NCBI GenBank assembly: GCA_003956705.1
Contig: QZCP01000064.1
Location: 62,001 to 126,000, forward strand
From: Brevipalpus yothersi
Lineage: Eukaryota; Arthropoda; Arachnida; Trombidiformes; Tenuipalpidae
DNA: 64,000 nucleotides
Direction of reading: 5' to 3'
A model generated the notes under the pieces. The model had not been told where the DNA came from and searched no databases. It worked only from the letters and a program-made list of their open reading frames with translations. Shown here one piece after another: positions 33,663 through 45,768 of this stretch (position 1 is its first letter; each line of letters begins with the position of its first letter). The position numbers were made by a program, and so were the translations under genes.

Positions 33663-34419
33663 TTTGAAGCTGACCTGTGTTTGTATTTTGCAATCTTTCG
33701 AATAAAATCGATTTCTCAAACCGTTTTGCAAAAATCTCAATTTTTTGGTGACTCAAGTGAATTAAATCTGTTCATTATGAGCATCGAACACAATAATATG
33801 CCACATTAGCACGCGTTAAACTCTCAAAGTTCTGATTTCGTTCTATCATTAAAAAAGGGCCAAAAGAATTCCAACATCAGTCATCTAAAGTTCTAATTTT
33901 CTGAAATTGAGGGATCAATCTGGCACTCTAAAGGCATTCGAAAACTTTTATTAAATTACCCATAAAATCTGTTCCAGTCTTCGGTTCTATTTCGATGATT
34001 GCATTTTCAAACTATCATCAAGAACCTATCTTTCATATAATTTATAGCATAGAATCTTTCCTGGGCAGACTTGGGGTTTAGAATGAATTTTGAACGCGAG
34101 ATCGATCTTGATCCATCATTCATAGTCTTCTCAGTGTATTGTATTGGAAACTTCGAGGAAATTGGGGTTTGAATCTATTCTTGTTCTCAAAAAAGCCATT
34201 GTCCTACCATTCTGAACAGCATTTAACTACTGCATCAAGAGACATAAAAGACTACTGAGTAAAAGAGTCTCGAGTTATGAACTGGTTCACCATCAAAGAT
34301 AATAAAATAAGTCCAATACGATAGGACACAAATGATCAAATCTTAGGATGTGTACTAGGTCAACTTGATTTGTTCTCAAATCGGGGGCTACAATGCCAAC
34401 TCTAGATTCTTTATAATCT
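33663..34419. other. Spacer between channel genes 2 and 3
   Basis: Polyadenylation signal AATAAA at 33701-33706; otherwise AT-rich with no gene recognised. Confidence 0.5.
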
Positions 34420-35772
34420 ATGAATATGGTAATAGTCACCAAATATTTTGAGTGGTTGAAGAGGAATTTTGAGCTTGTTTTCACCGTTCTACTCTGTGTT
34501 CTGGGGTGCTCCATTCAGTTTACACTACTAACCAAAGAATTTGTTCAATGGCAAGTCAATTTCGATTCAGAATTTGCATTCGATGAGATTATAGACCTTC
34601 CATACGTGACAATTTGCTCAAAAGTGGCACTCATCGTGAAATTGGAGCAGCTAATTAATTCCAAAAACAGTCTTTTCACATCCATGTGTAATGGATCGTT
34701 GAGCCGTGAATGTTTGGAAGATAAATCTGTTCAAGAATTTTTCGAAAAGATTGTCGTGAAAAATTTCGATATGGATGAGATCAGTGAATATCTTCCATCA
34801 GGAAATCAAATTTTTCAGAATATTTTACTATCAGGATCGTTTCAAAATCATCTGAACAACGGTAGCTGCAAGATAATCGACCATCTTCTATTTCCTGAAT
34901 TTTGTTACACTATCATTTGTCGAAGTGGAGACAGAGCTTTTCCTATCTGGCGGGGAGGATTTGGGCTTGGATATGTCCAACAAATGATGAAAATTAAGTT
35001 ATCAACCCAAAATTTAAGTGATTGTTCGTTTAGAGTCATGATCCATCCGCCACAAGATGATCCTTTGGTCACTCCAAAAGTGACCGGTGTCATAGTTCCT
35101 AGTCATCCAACAGGAGTGTCCAGCCATCAGATCAGTTACAAGCGATCCTTCCTTGAACTTCTTCCACCTCCCTACGAAACTAATTGTCAACACATTTCGC
35201 TTGGTAAATTACTTGACGATTGTCTCAATGATCAATTCATTGCCAAATTGGGTACACCTTGTCCAGTTAGATTTATTGCACCTGAAAAATATATCGGTAA
35301 GCACCTTAACCTATCCAGCCTACAGGGTGTCGAGGAGGGCAAGTATGATAGTATTTTTATGGGCTGTTTGGATAATTTGCATAGAGAATGTAAGACTGTC
35401 AACTATGATGTTCAACTGCATAACTCAGAAATGGTCTATGATCGGAAGAAGAGAGAGCTAGAACTCATAATCTTGACTCCATTGATCCAAGATACCAAGA
35501 TGTTCGCAACTCCTGAACTACCAACTTCTCGATACTTGATTAATTGTGGTAGTATTTTCGTTACATGGTTTGGGCTCAGTATATTCAGCATTGCTTGTAC
35601 ATTCTTGAGCATTATAAAAGATGCTAAAAAGCGTTGCCGAATGAATAGAAAACGGGATCGTTCAAAATTGATTCATCGAAGGAAACCTCTATTTTCTGGT
35701 AGCAATAACACTTCTAATGAAAGTAGGGATGGCCAATCTTACAAAAGAAACAACAGCTTTGTCTTGAGATAA
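34420..35772 (+). CDS. DEG/ENaC-like sodium channel subunit 3
   Basis: Single exon, 450 residues, tandem paralogue of gene 2 in the same orientation. TM1 is at about residues 16-36 (FELVFTVLLCVLGCSIQFTL), then IIDLPYVTICSK; the extracellular cysteines match gene 2; TM2 has TWFGLSIFSIACTFL (G-L-S filter pattern); the tail is basic and Ser/Asn-rich. The N-terminal and C-terminal thirds have drifted from gene 2, while about 100 residues from LLDDCLNDQF to DTKMFA are identical. AATAAA at 35794. Genes 2 and 3 could form heteromeric channels, which is inference only. Confidence 0.75.
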   Translation: MNMVIVTKYFEWLKRNFELVFTVLLCVLGCSIQFTLLTKEFVQWQVNFDSEFAFDEIIDLPYVTICSKVALIVKLEQLINSKNSLFTSMCNGSLSRECLEDKSVQEFFEKIVVKNFDMDEISEYLPSGNQIFQNILLSGSFQNHLNNGSCKIIDHLLFPEFCYTIICRSGDRAFPIWRGGFGLGYVQQMMKIKLSTQNLSDCSFRVMIHPPQDDPLVTPKVTGVIVPSHPTGVSSHQISYKRSFLELLPPPYETNCQHISLGKLLDDCLNDQFIAKLGTPCPVRFIAPEKYIGKHLNLSSLQGVEEGKYDSIFMGCLDNLHRECKTVNYDVQLHNSEMVYDRKKRELELIILTPLIQDTKMFATPELPTSRYLINCGSIFVTWFGLSIFSIACTFLSIIKDAKKRCRMNRKRDRSKLIHRRKPLFSGSNNTSNESRDGQSYKRNNSFVLR

Positions 35773-36823
35773 TTTCTCAATTTTTTTCATTCAAATAAAC
35801 CTCATAAAATTATATTTTCGAATCATTTTCATCCACTAACTAAGCATTCGATAATTCGAGAAATTTGAACTCTTCGAGGGAAAATAGAGAGCAAAATTCA
35901 AATTGTCACAATTTCTTGACAAAAGGTTTGGCTCAATTTTACGAGTGTTGAACAAACTTTGATTATTCTTCTAATAATCACTTTCAAACAGTCAAAAATA
36001 GGCTAAAATGGTGTCCATAACAGACTGAGCAGTGAAAAAGTTACTCTAGCTACTTGAATTTTTCGGCACATATCAATGTCCTGAGTTCGGGGGCCAAGTC
36101 AATTATGATGATAAGTGTGTCATCCATAGAGTTGTGTTGAGTATGAGAGAAAGATATCAGCTTATCTCTAGAGGACAAAAGATTTTGGCATTCTTATGGC
36201 AATGGACGTTGCTGTGTGGGTATGTTCTGATCTGTATCTTAATCTCTAGTATGCTGGGAGCACCAATGCACTTGACAATGTCACATCTTATTTGGAAGCT
36301 CTCCATGAGAGATGATAATATGAGCTCAATGAAAGTGCAAAGTGAAAGTCTCAGATTTATCATTCTTCAAGCATCTGATACCAATCGCTTTGCCTAGACT
36401 CTAGACTCTGGTCTGACATTTTCCGTTAACATTATCATCAATGGCTTTTCATCTGTTTCCAATGAGCTTCTCCAGAGCTGAAATTTGAGATAATTCTTAC
36501 ATTGAGAATGAGTAAGTAATGAAAGTTTGTCGGCTATGAAAATCAAATTTCATTGCTTCCTTAGTGCGATGGCATAAAACAGGGCAAATGGTACATAAAT
36601 CAATTTGAGGAAACCAATTTGCCATGATGTTCATTGAATTATCACATCCAGTGATGATCTTTAGAATCGAGTGTTACATAGTCAGATAGGCACGTGTTTT
36701 ACATGATCATCAACGAAATGTTCAAGAGTCCAAGGCTGCTCGCTCTAACCTAACCATCTAGTAACTTGTTTGAGCTGGAATTGGTATCATTTGATTTTGC
36801 AATCAAATGATTGCAAAGATGTT

Positions 36824-36882
<59 letters not shown>

Positions 36883-38019
36883 CTATTGCCTAGTAATTGC
36901 ATAATTACATAATCGGATGAGGTGATACGAATTCACCTCTGCTCAAGAAGACTGTGCTCATGGGATGATGAATGATAGAGACATTCTTGTCCATGATCTA
37001 GTAACTTGAAAAAACTCCCTTCCAACCTGATTGAATAATCTCTATAATATCGTACAATTTCAATACCAAGGATATGAATTCTAGTTCATCAAATTTTTCC
37101 TGCTGCTCTGTTGTGGCGAAGCAAATAAAAAAAGAATTTCTCTTCTAATTCATCGTAGTGAACGATAACACATTCGATTATATGAAGTTGAACACATTCG
37201 TGGGTGGATATGTGTAAGGCCATTAACTTCCACACATGTGTTCTGATGATCATTTTGACATACCTTCGTTATACATTGACTTTTCCAGACTTTTCCATTC
37301 ATCTGGATCTAAATTCAGAAAGGGAGAAAAAGAAAGAAAGAAAAGAGAGAGCAATCAAACTATCCTGTGTTTTCACCTAAATGAATATTAATATAATCAT
37401 AAAACGATTCGATCTCTTGTGATGACGATGCATGTTTGTCACATAGTGAAAAGTTCTTATTGATAAACACCCTCATCATTAGTGACGTGTTAGGGGAAAA
37501 TTTTCGATTAGCTTCACAAGATATCTCGAAAAATCTAGAGATAAAAATTGACAGATGCATTTGGTGTCAAGCGGATGAGATTTTATTAGTTTCAAATTCA
37601 ATCTGCTATTAAAGGGTCAATAAGTTTAAATATATAGAATTTTTTCCATCTTCTCATTTCAATGATTGAGATCAACAATGTCTGATAGTAATTTATATGA
37701 ACTAAATTTTTTTCATAGATACTTTAAATTGTTAAAATCACCGGAGCAGCACTGATTTGGTGAATGTTAATATTTGAATAAGATCATTGTGTTTAGAGGA
37801 CTAATAAAAATTAGCTGATTTTGTCTATTGATTTAGTTAGGAGATAAAATTTTCTTCAACAAAGGCGGGGAATGATACTTTGCTTGACCTCGTTCAATAT
37901 CAAGTCTGAGGTCAAGTATGGCACTTGAATTCCCTTAAAATTTATTTTGTTACTCTTGGCTACTGTTCATATTCAGACTTTTTCTTTTGACGAGACGATA
38001 TTGCAACTATGGTAATATT
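35773..38019. other. Intergenic, 2.2 kb
   Basis: AATAAA for channel 3 at 35794-35799. (GA)n at about 36829-36879. On the minus strand AATAAA (plus TTTATT at 37941-37946) lies about 75 bases beyond the SLC41 stop. An 87-codon ORF at 36134-36397 has a hydrophobic stretch but no recognised family. Confidence 0.5.
36829..36879. repeat. (GA)n microsatellite
   Basis: A pure GA run, seen directly. Confidence 0.95.
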
Positions 38020-39966
38020 TTATGTTGATAGAGCATTTATATCACCAGCTTGAGATAAAATTATAAAAGCGGCGAAGAGAAAAGCGGTCCCTAAGAAATC
38101 ACCCAATGCTGTGAGAATTGGTATTGAATAATTATCAGGATCAGCTGAATTCCTCCACAATAGCATGACCAAGTTGTGAGCGAAATATAAGAGAAGCATC
38201 ACCTAGAAAGATGAAAAGGAGATCAATTAAAATAACTCAGGAAGTAGCAATGCAATTGTAATAATTCGGCAGCTATTTAAAATGATTGTCTAAAGTCTGT
38301 ATTCTAGATCAATTAGAAAGAATTGAACGTTGAGCTCTTTGTAGGGAGTGCAGGTAATAAAACTCACCTGAAATACGGCGAAAATGATGTATGTAAACAG
38401 GAAGAGAAAAGTCATATCAAATCCCTCTGATCCTTTGATTATTCTGAACACTCCAAGATAGAGGAAGTGTGCTGGAAATGACATCATCAACAGTACCCGT
38501 GCAGTTCTCACATTGATGGTAGATCCGATAAATGCTCGACATGGTGATATCAGACATTGAATTCCCTCAGGAAAATGGCCCAATTTACTTCGTTTGTGCA
38601 GGTAAGTTGAAAGTCTACTGGCTTGAACGGCAACCAAGTTTCCTCCTACTCCATTAACCACAGGCTGGAACATTGCAAGTCTGATAAATCGATTTGTGGC
38701 ATGATCGAGAATGAATCCTCCCATACTAGAGATCAACATGGCCAAGATAATCGGAATCCAGCCTAGAGTAGAAAAATTCAAGAACGAGATGATAAGCTAC
38801 ATGAATAATAATCATTTGAATTTCCATCAGCTCTTATCATGATGATGATACACTAATCTGATGAGCAAGGTTTTGTCAGATTGTCATAACTCTTGTTTGG
38901 CTTCAAAAATCAGAAAGGATCTAGGCCATTCGATCTCTATGCTCTAATTGAAGCTCGAAATATTTATGAGAGATCCTAGCACAAGAAGGCGTTAATATGT
39001 GCCAAATCTTCCACTGTCTGGAGGACATGAAAAGATGGGGAGACAAACGGAATTCGAGCCCAATCAAATTGTAGCTGGAAGAGAATTTGAAATCTCAATA
39101 CATCATACAGTACACATAAGTTACCTATCTGTTAACACTGAACAAGAAGCTTTGTGTTTAACGAAGAAGTTGAATTTTGGAAGCATTAATAGAACTATTT
39201 CTGAATTCGTTCCAGCTTCATAAGCTCCTACTGAAATAGCATCGCGAACTACACATAAAGCATTTAACCTTGATTCATTCAGAAAGAGAGACAAAAAGGA
39301 GAAATTTCCCATGTTATGCAAGAGCTCTCGAGTTTTGAATAAATAGAGATTAGTGTTGACCTGTCACCATTCTGATAATTTGAAAAAAGGTTAGAACACA
39401 GGTTAAATACAATTATTAGAAAGTTGAAAGGATTCACAAGAGATGCATTCCTGAGATTCTTCCTTCCCATCAGCTGAGAGCTGAAGCTAAATCTAGTTTG
39501 CTGCAGGGAGAAACCATTGAACTACAGTTTTAACGTATTTTCGAATCAATCATAATGCTTTTGAATGATAATGGAGAAAAAATGGGGAGAAAGAAGAGGT
39601 ACCTCGATGATTGCTCACACAAATTGATAAGATGATCATTCATGACGTCACACATCGATGATGATGATCAACTTTGGACTTGAGTGATAGTAAACTTATC
39701 CAAAAACTGATCGGAGAGGAAATGGATGGATAGGACATTCGCCTCTCTTACAGGATCCTGATCTTCGATCAAGTATTTGACTTGGAACTCAGAGTTTGAG
39801 CCTCTTGTGCATGATGTTTATCTATCCTATTGTAATTAGCTATCAAAAAAGAAATCAACTGACAAACCGAATGGACGAGAATCGTATCTCTCTATCCACC
39901 TTCCTCTCACACACTCATCAGCTGATCTGGTTCAACATACGAATTTGCAAAATCGATGGCAATTGG

Positions 39967-40015
<49 letters not shown>

Positions 40016-42134
40016 NNNNNNNNNNNNNNNNNNNNNNNNNNNNNNNNNNNNNNNNNNNNNNNNNNNNNNNNNNNNNNNNNNNNNNNNNNNNNNNNNNNNN
40101 NNNNNNNNNNNNNNNNNNNNNNNNNNNNNNNNNNNNNNNNNNNNNNNNNNNNNNNNNNNNNNNNNNNNNNNNNNNNNNNNNNNNNNNNNNNNNNNNNNNN
40201 NNNNNNNNNNNNNNNNNNNNNNNNNNNNNNNNNNNNNNNNNNNNNNNNNNNNNNNNNNNNNNNNNNNNNNNNNNNNNNNNNNNNNNNNNNNNNNNNNNNN
40301 NNNNNNNNNNNNNNNNNNNNNNNNNNNNNNNNNNNNNNNNNNNNNNNNNNNNNNNNNNNNNNNNNNNNNNNNNNNNNNNNNNNNNNNNNNNNNNNNNNNN
40401 NNNNNNNNNNNNNNNNNNNNNNNNNNNNNNNNNNNNNNNNNNNNNNNNNNNNNNNNNNNNNNNNNNNNNNNNNNNNNNNNNNNNNNNNNNNNNNNNNNNN
40501 NNNNNNNNNNNNNNNNNNNNNNNNNNNNNNNNNNNNNNNNNNNNNNNNNNNNNNNNNNNNNNNNNNNNNNNNNNNNNNNNNNNNNNNNNNNNNNNNNNNN
40601 NNNNNNNNNNNNNNNNNNNNNNNNNNNNNNNNNNNNNNNNNNNNNNNNNNNNNNNNNNNNNNNNNNNNNNNNNNNNNNNNNNNNNNNNNNNNNNNNNNNN
40701 NNNNCTCTCTCTCTCTCTCTCTCTCTCTCTTCTGATCGATAGATTAAAATCTGCCTTGGAACCAGTACAGCCGATAGTTGAACAATTGATCAAGTCAGCA
40801 TATGAATATACATCATGACCCAACTGATATGAAATGATTACACGCGCCATCAAACGTGTTCTGCACTCTTCTCAGATGTGATGAGATTCATGAATATGAT
40901 AAGCATTAATGATCTCCAAAAACAACAAGAAGATATGTTGTCGGAGAGAAAAAAAAGTTGACAAAACGAGAGCATACATCAAAATTGAAAAGAGTTGAAA
41001 TGCACACATAAACTCACCGGTAGTGACGATGCTTGCTGTGTATTCGTTCCGGTAAGCATACATGAACCAGAGTGGAAGTGCAGCCATAACCACTATGATG
41101 ATACAACAGCTGAGATAGGGAAATACACCGTGAGGATCATGATTCTGGAGAAGCTGAGCGAATGAGGCCAATAAAGCAAGGGTCGTAACATCTCCAATTG
41201 ATGCAGCCAGTGGAGTGGCTATATTATCAGGATCTATTTCGTAGCGATGTGAGAGAATAATGACACCAACCATACAAGCACCCAATAGGAAGCAGGCAAC
41301 ATTTGCAGTGATAAGACTACTTGCACAAATTATTAGCGAATTATGTAAATCAAATACTCCTTTGGTAAAAGCATTGGAAAGCAGTGCAAACAGTGATGCT
41401 AAGAAAGCAACCACAGTCGCTTGACACTGTACCAATGCCATATTGCCTTTGACCATCCGCATTGTGGTATCAAATTCTCGCATATTTCCTAAATTCGCTT
41501 GAGTAGATAGACGAGCTGCCATTGTCATCTCAAGATTGCCCTTAAGACCTAACAGTGATGGAACCAGTATGAAGAGTTCATTGATCGTCTTGAAAACGGT
41601 CCAATGCTGTACCATATCCAAAATCAGACCAGCGCCAACATTTCCGAAACCAGCGAGGGTGATAGCAATGCAAACCTGAACACTGGTAGACAAAAGTGAT
41701 TCAGTTCGAAAATCATGCTCACTTGGATCACAAATCGATGGTTTACAGTAATCTCCTCCCGGATAGAGTATACACGGACCACCATTTTGGTAGCTTCCCT
41801 CCAGATAAGATTCATCATCCTGATCACGCAAGCCTCTCGATGGTATGATTGAATTACTTATTGCGGGTAAATGATGTGAATGATTGTTGTTACTCGGCAT
41901 GGTTAAATGACCGACGCCACCAGCACCGTTACCATTCAAAGCTGCCTTCTCCTCTTTTGGATTGGTCACATCTAGATGCATTGCTGCTCTCAGTGAATAG
42001 TGGATCATGGCTTCCTGGTTATTAGTGTTACCCGTTTGAGAGCTATTTCGACTGTTATTATCACGTCTTGACCCAGCAAGTGGAATAACTTCGGCTAGAT
42101 TCCTGGGTAGGAGAGAGAAGAGCCAGATTTTCAT
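38020..42134 (-). CDS. SLC41-family Mg2+ transporter, three exons
   Basis: Exons (minus): 41018-42134, 38368-38762, 38020-38202. ACCG|GTGAGT to CTCTAG|GCTGG and TTTCAG|GTGAGT to TTTCTAG|GTGATG have consistent phases (1 and 0), giving 564 residues. Two MgtE/SLC41 repeats are visible. Repeat 1 has AGFGNVGAGLILDMVQHW, PSLLGLKGNLEMTMAARLST and DPDNIATPLAASIGD; repeat 2 has GWIPIILAMLISSMGGFILD, NGVGGNLVAVQASRLSTYLH and DPDNYSIPILTALGDFLGT. The paired GLKGNLEM/GVGGNLVA and DPDN..P motifs are the conserved pore and ion-binding elements. Known: plasma-membrane Mg2+ carriers or Na+/Mg2+ exchangers. The ATG at 42134 (MKIWLF) is the first in frame; the frame stays open upstream without an ATG, so a 5' exon is possible. 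Intron 1 contains a gapped (CT)n tract. Confidence 0.92.
38763..41017 (-). other. SLC41 intron 1 with assembly gap
   Basis: Mostly AT-rich; no gene. It contains the (CT)n tract interrupted by 689 N. Confidence 0.85.
39971..40731. repeat. (CT)n microsatellite containing assembly gap (N 40016-40704)
   Basis: CT runs on both sides of the N block; true length unknown. Open frames across it are artefacts. Confidence 0.95.
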
Positions 42135-42815
42135 TCGAGATCCTGAATTTCCACCTTGATTGAAGTGTGGAGGACGGATAGAATGTTGATTCTTCGACAC
42201 TGAACGATGTCGAAGTGTTCCGATAATCTTTCGATGCTTGATTTTGAAGTGAAAAGTGGACCAAAAGATATTGATGGTGGTTGTAGATGTTGTTGAGTTG
42301 TTGAGGGTTGCAGTTAAAAACAGAAAATGATTCGTCAATATCGGTGGAATTACTCATTCGAGATAATGCTATTGTCCCCGCTTGATCAAACTATCAGGTC
42401 AGAATGATGAAGAATAAAATTGATGGTGATGGTGGTGTACAAGTAGCAGATGGAAAAAAAGAGAGATTTTCCCTAATTAAAGATGGAAATTTATCTCGTT
42501 TCAAGGAGAGCTCACTAAACAAATCAAATTGTAACAACAGCAGCCAGTCCATCCAATTAATATCAGGTTGACTTTCTTGTTCCTTTCACTTCAGATGTAT
42601 CTTCAGATCAATTAGACGATTTTATTTTACTTCACTTCCGATTTCTCTATTCTGGTTTAAATCCACGGTCTACTCAGCCGGGCTCACCGATGATATATTG
42701 GAAACCCGGGAGGGATGATTCCATCGAGGGGGAACGATTTGATAAAATATAAGCCTTGTCTTGTCAAACGAAAAGGGGTAAAATATAATTCTATATATAC
42801 TATTTAAAATATAAC

Positions 42816-42854
<39 letters not shown>

Positions 42855-43509
42855 GTACAACTCAAACCGATCTGATCACAATTGTGTGGAAGATGAAGAA
42901 GAAGAAGAGCAAAAAATGATGATGATCAAGTTGAAGAACTTCCAAGTGAACACACTCAACACTGAACAGCAAAGATATGCACTAAAAACAGACAGGCGCC
43001 TACAGAACGCATACACAAACTTGAGCTCTCTCTCTCTCACTCATTTCACTCATTTCACCGGGTGAGAGCCATCATAATGTCAAATGTATGTGCATATATC
43101 AAATTTAATATTGATTAAAATAATCAAATATATGTAATTAAATAGCTAGATAGATGAGCTGAAAAAAGGCAGAAAAATAGTAACAAGAGGCAGAAAAAAG
43201 TGTTCATTTCATGTTAAATTTTCGAACTTGCATCGAATGTTTATACAAGTTCGATAAGCTCCGCCTCTCACAGATAGACATACAGTGCCATCTAGGATGA
43301 TAAAAAGAAAAAGTTTTCAAGCCCCGAAAAGTTTTTATCGAGCTGTATAGTTGAAATTCGGTGTTTTTGGTGGTTTTTCAGTCATCCCTGAACTTTTGAA
43401 AAAAATCAAAAACAATTGACTATTCTCATTTTTGACTAGAAGAATGCTTTTGGATGTGGAATTGCGAAAGTGAATTATGAGTGTGTTCCACTCTTAATAT
43501 TGCCTAGAA
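42135..43509. other. SLC41 upstream region
   Basis: Includes (AC)n at about 42818-42853 and the presumed 5' UTR and promoter of SLC41. A GC-richer patch near 42670-42740 reads acceptor- or donor-like but was not assigned. Confidence 0.5.
42818..42853. repeat. (AC)n microsatellite
   Basis: A pure AC run, seen directly. Confidence 0.95.
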
Positions 43510-43975
43510 TGTTTTTGCAACAATTTCGAACCAACTTGTACTATCAGCCTTAGTAAGCCACCCAATCAACTAAATCTTTTTCTTTAGGTTGACATTTGAA
43601 GTTTGGGTTAGATATTTGATCACAAATTCTACACCATTGATCGCCTCCACAATCAGTTGAACTCTGAAATTTGGGGTCAGGTTTCCATGCAAAATAGGAA
43701 TTATACCTCTTTTCATCATGCGATAGATTCGCCAGAAATTCAGCTATATTTCTTGGTGAATCAAAATCAGCAACATCTATGTAAGAATTCGGTGATGAAT
43801 CTCGAATCTGTGATGTATTTTTCAAGTTGATTGACGTATTTCTCTCGATTACTAGATGTATCACAATTACTAACCAGCCAAGCTACTGATCACTTGTTTT
43901 CCACAGATACATGATGTGGCGTATAGTTAGATGATATCAAGTTATACTTGCATCCATAGAGTGTTGGAAAATCTG
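43510..43975 (-). pseudogene. Alpha-1,3-fucosyltransferase pseudogene, unit 1
   Basis: Close to fucosyltransferase copy 2. It keeps the C-terminal part (NSYIDVADFDSP..., CGGDQWCRICDQ), then loses about 190 bp that would encode the donor-binding FYLAFENS..DYFTEK motif, resumes at the VDKY/LEKY region, and ends after the equivalent of SNYTPHHVS..N. A TGA (minus, at 43890-43892) replaces the Arg codon of NKRPVAW. The whole N-terminal half is absent. The open frame 43550-43864 is the remnant and is not expected to be active. Confidence 0.85.
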
Positions 43976-45002
43976 TAGTATTGGTTAGTTATACTTCCAA
44001 GTTGACTTGCATATCTAAAAACAGAAGAGGAATAGAAAGAGAAGAAGTGAGATAGTGTTTATGATATTATCCTAAATGATATTACCGATTATTCACAACA
44101 TTCGAAATTATTGATCCCTGTGATGTTGATGCCGATTTTCGGGCAGACGTTCTAATCTCCATTCAGCTAGAGTACGATGTGCACTCATCATGATCATTAA
44201 AAAAAAATTGAAAAAGCCATCAAAAAAAGAAACATTATTTGGAGCAAGCATAGGATCGGTTCTTCGCGTGGATCGCGATTATCTGAAAACGTAATAAACT
44301 GAAAGAATTTGATCATAGAGACTTTCATGATGTTGGAAGAGAATATCAAAAATTGATAATATATTGAGAATGATTCAATTAATCAATTTGAGAAGATGGA
44401 AACACTAAGATGAGATCGATGACCACAACCAAAGACGGTAAGAGTAAACTTTGACCTCTGGAGTTTGGCCTAAAACTTCAAGGGCCATACAACGGAGACC
44501 AGCTCCAATAGAGGGTGTCCAGGTCAATTTTTTCGGGGGCAAACTTTTTGATCATCAAAAAAAGAATACGAACACTATTTTCGATTATAATTTGAACTGA
44601 TATTTTAGTCACAGCAATGGCAAACGATCCCTATGGATAATTTGCTCAGAGGGTAAGAGGTTGGTTACGTTCATCATTGTTGTTGTCAGCCATCATAGGA
44701 AATAGTATTCCAAATGATTTTACAAGATCACTTACTAGTAGCAGAAGAGAAAATCCTCTATTTAACAACAAAATATGGAAATCACAAAGTTAATTCGTTT
44801 AATTTGCTTAAATGTGATAAATAGTAATGATTCAAATTCAGTTGATCATTCCAAGTTTTTTCGTTTGTTTACAAACAAACTTGGCCAATCAAGCGCAATG
44901 GAAATGATCCCAATTTGATCCGAAAGGTGAAAGCATTACAAATTGAATATAGATCTGAAAATGGAATTTGCGATTATATCTCTGCTCATAATGTAATAGA
45001 TT

Positions 45003-45425
45003 CGTCAGATATTGAGCCGATCTTTCGGTGAATCAAAATCGGCAACATCTATATAAGAGTCCGATGGAAAGTCTCAATAGTCTCGGTGGTAGGAACAATA
45101 TTATTTCCCAGCTTCTTTGTAACTTTTCCCGTGAGGTAGTCTTTACAAATCGAATTTTCGAATGTCAAGTAAAAGAGATAATTCCCGTTTATGAACTTTT
45201 TACAAGGAAACACCATACTATCACAACTTCTGCCACATGAACTATATTTATTTACTGTGATGTATTTTTCGAGTTGTTCGACGTATTTCTCTCGATGACT
45301 ATATGCATTACAATTACTAACTAGCCAAGCTACTGATCACTTGTTTTCCACAGATACATGATGTGGCGTGTAGTTAGATGATATCAAGTTATACTTGAAT
45401 CCATAGAGCGTTGGAAAATCTGTAG
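45003..45425 (-). pseudogene. Alpha-1,3-fucosyltransferase pseudogene, unit 2
   Basis: Covers the middle of the enzyme, including the region deleted in unit 1, but lacks the C-terminal cysteine segment and the N-terminal half. It carries the same TGA in the NKRPVAW codon (45337-45339), plus indels near 45060-45095 and a frameshifted donor-binding region. Dead. Confidence 0.85.
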
Positions 45426-45552
45426 TATTGATTAGTTATACTTTCAAGTTGACTTGCATATCTGAGAACTGAAGAGTGATAGAGATAGGTGAGATTGTGT
45501 TTATGATATTATCCTCAATGATATTACCGATTATTCACAACATTCGAAATTA

Positions 45553-45768
45553 TTAATCCCTGTGACGTTGATGCTGATTTTCAGCCAGTAGTTCTAATCT
45601 CCATCGCTGTGCATTATGACGTAGAGCACTAAAGAGTAAAAAAAGAGGTGATAAAACTATAAAACAAGAACACATGAATCGGAGCAAGCATAGGATCGGC
45701 TCTTCGCGTGGATCGAGATTATCTGAAAACGTGATAAACTGAAAGAATTTGATCAAATAGACAATCAT
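45553..45768 (-). CDS. Small hydrophobic protein or exon, unit 2 copy
   Basis: 71 codons from ATG 45768, with a membrane-helix-like segment (FMCSCFIVLSPLFLLFSAL) between FFQFITFSDNLDPREEPILC and a polar C-terminus WRLELLAENQHQRHRD. The unit 1 copy (about 44113-44332) encodes the same FFQFITFSDN, DPREEPILCLL and WRLE-L-EN-HQ-HRD blocks but is broken by an indel in the hydrophobic part. It could be a small gene or an exon fragment carried along. Family unknown. Confidence 0.3.
   Translation of the reverse strand: MIVYLIKFFQFITFSDNLDPREEPILCLLRFMCSCFIVLSPLFLLFSALRHNAQRWRLELLAENQHQRHRD

Noticed and set aside
36134..36397. 87-codon ORF with a hydrophobic stretch downstream of DEG/ENaC gene 3, considered as a channel fragment
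   Set aside because: Does not align with any part of the three channel genes, and the opposite strand is equally open.
39715..39825. tRNA-like text (GGATAGGACATTCGCCTCTCTTACAGGATC... with a weak B box)
   Set aside because: Stems do not pair and the B box lacks the invariant bases; at most a degraded tRNA-derived repeat.
42061..42357. Alternative frame starting MSNSTD overlapping the SLC41 first exon
   Set aside because: Shadow frame; the SLC41 frame carries the family motifs and correct splice phase.
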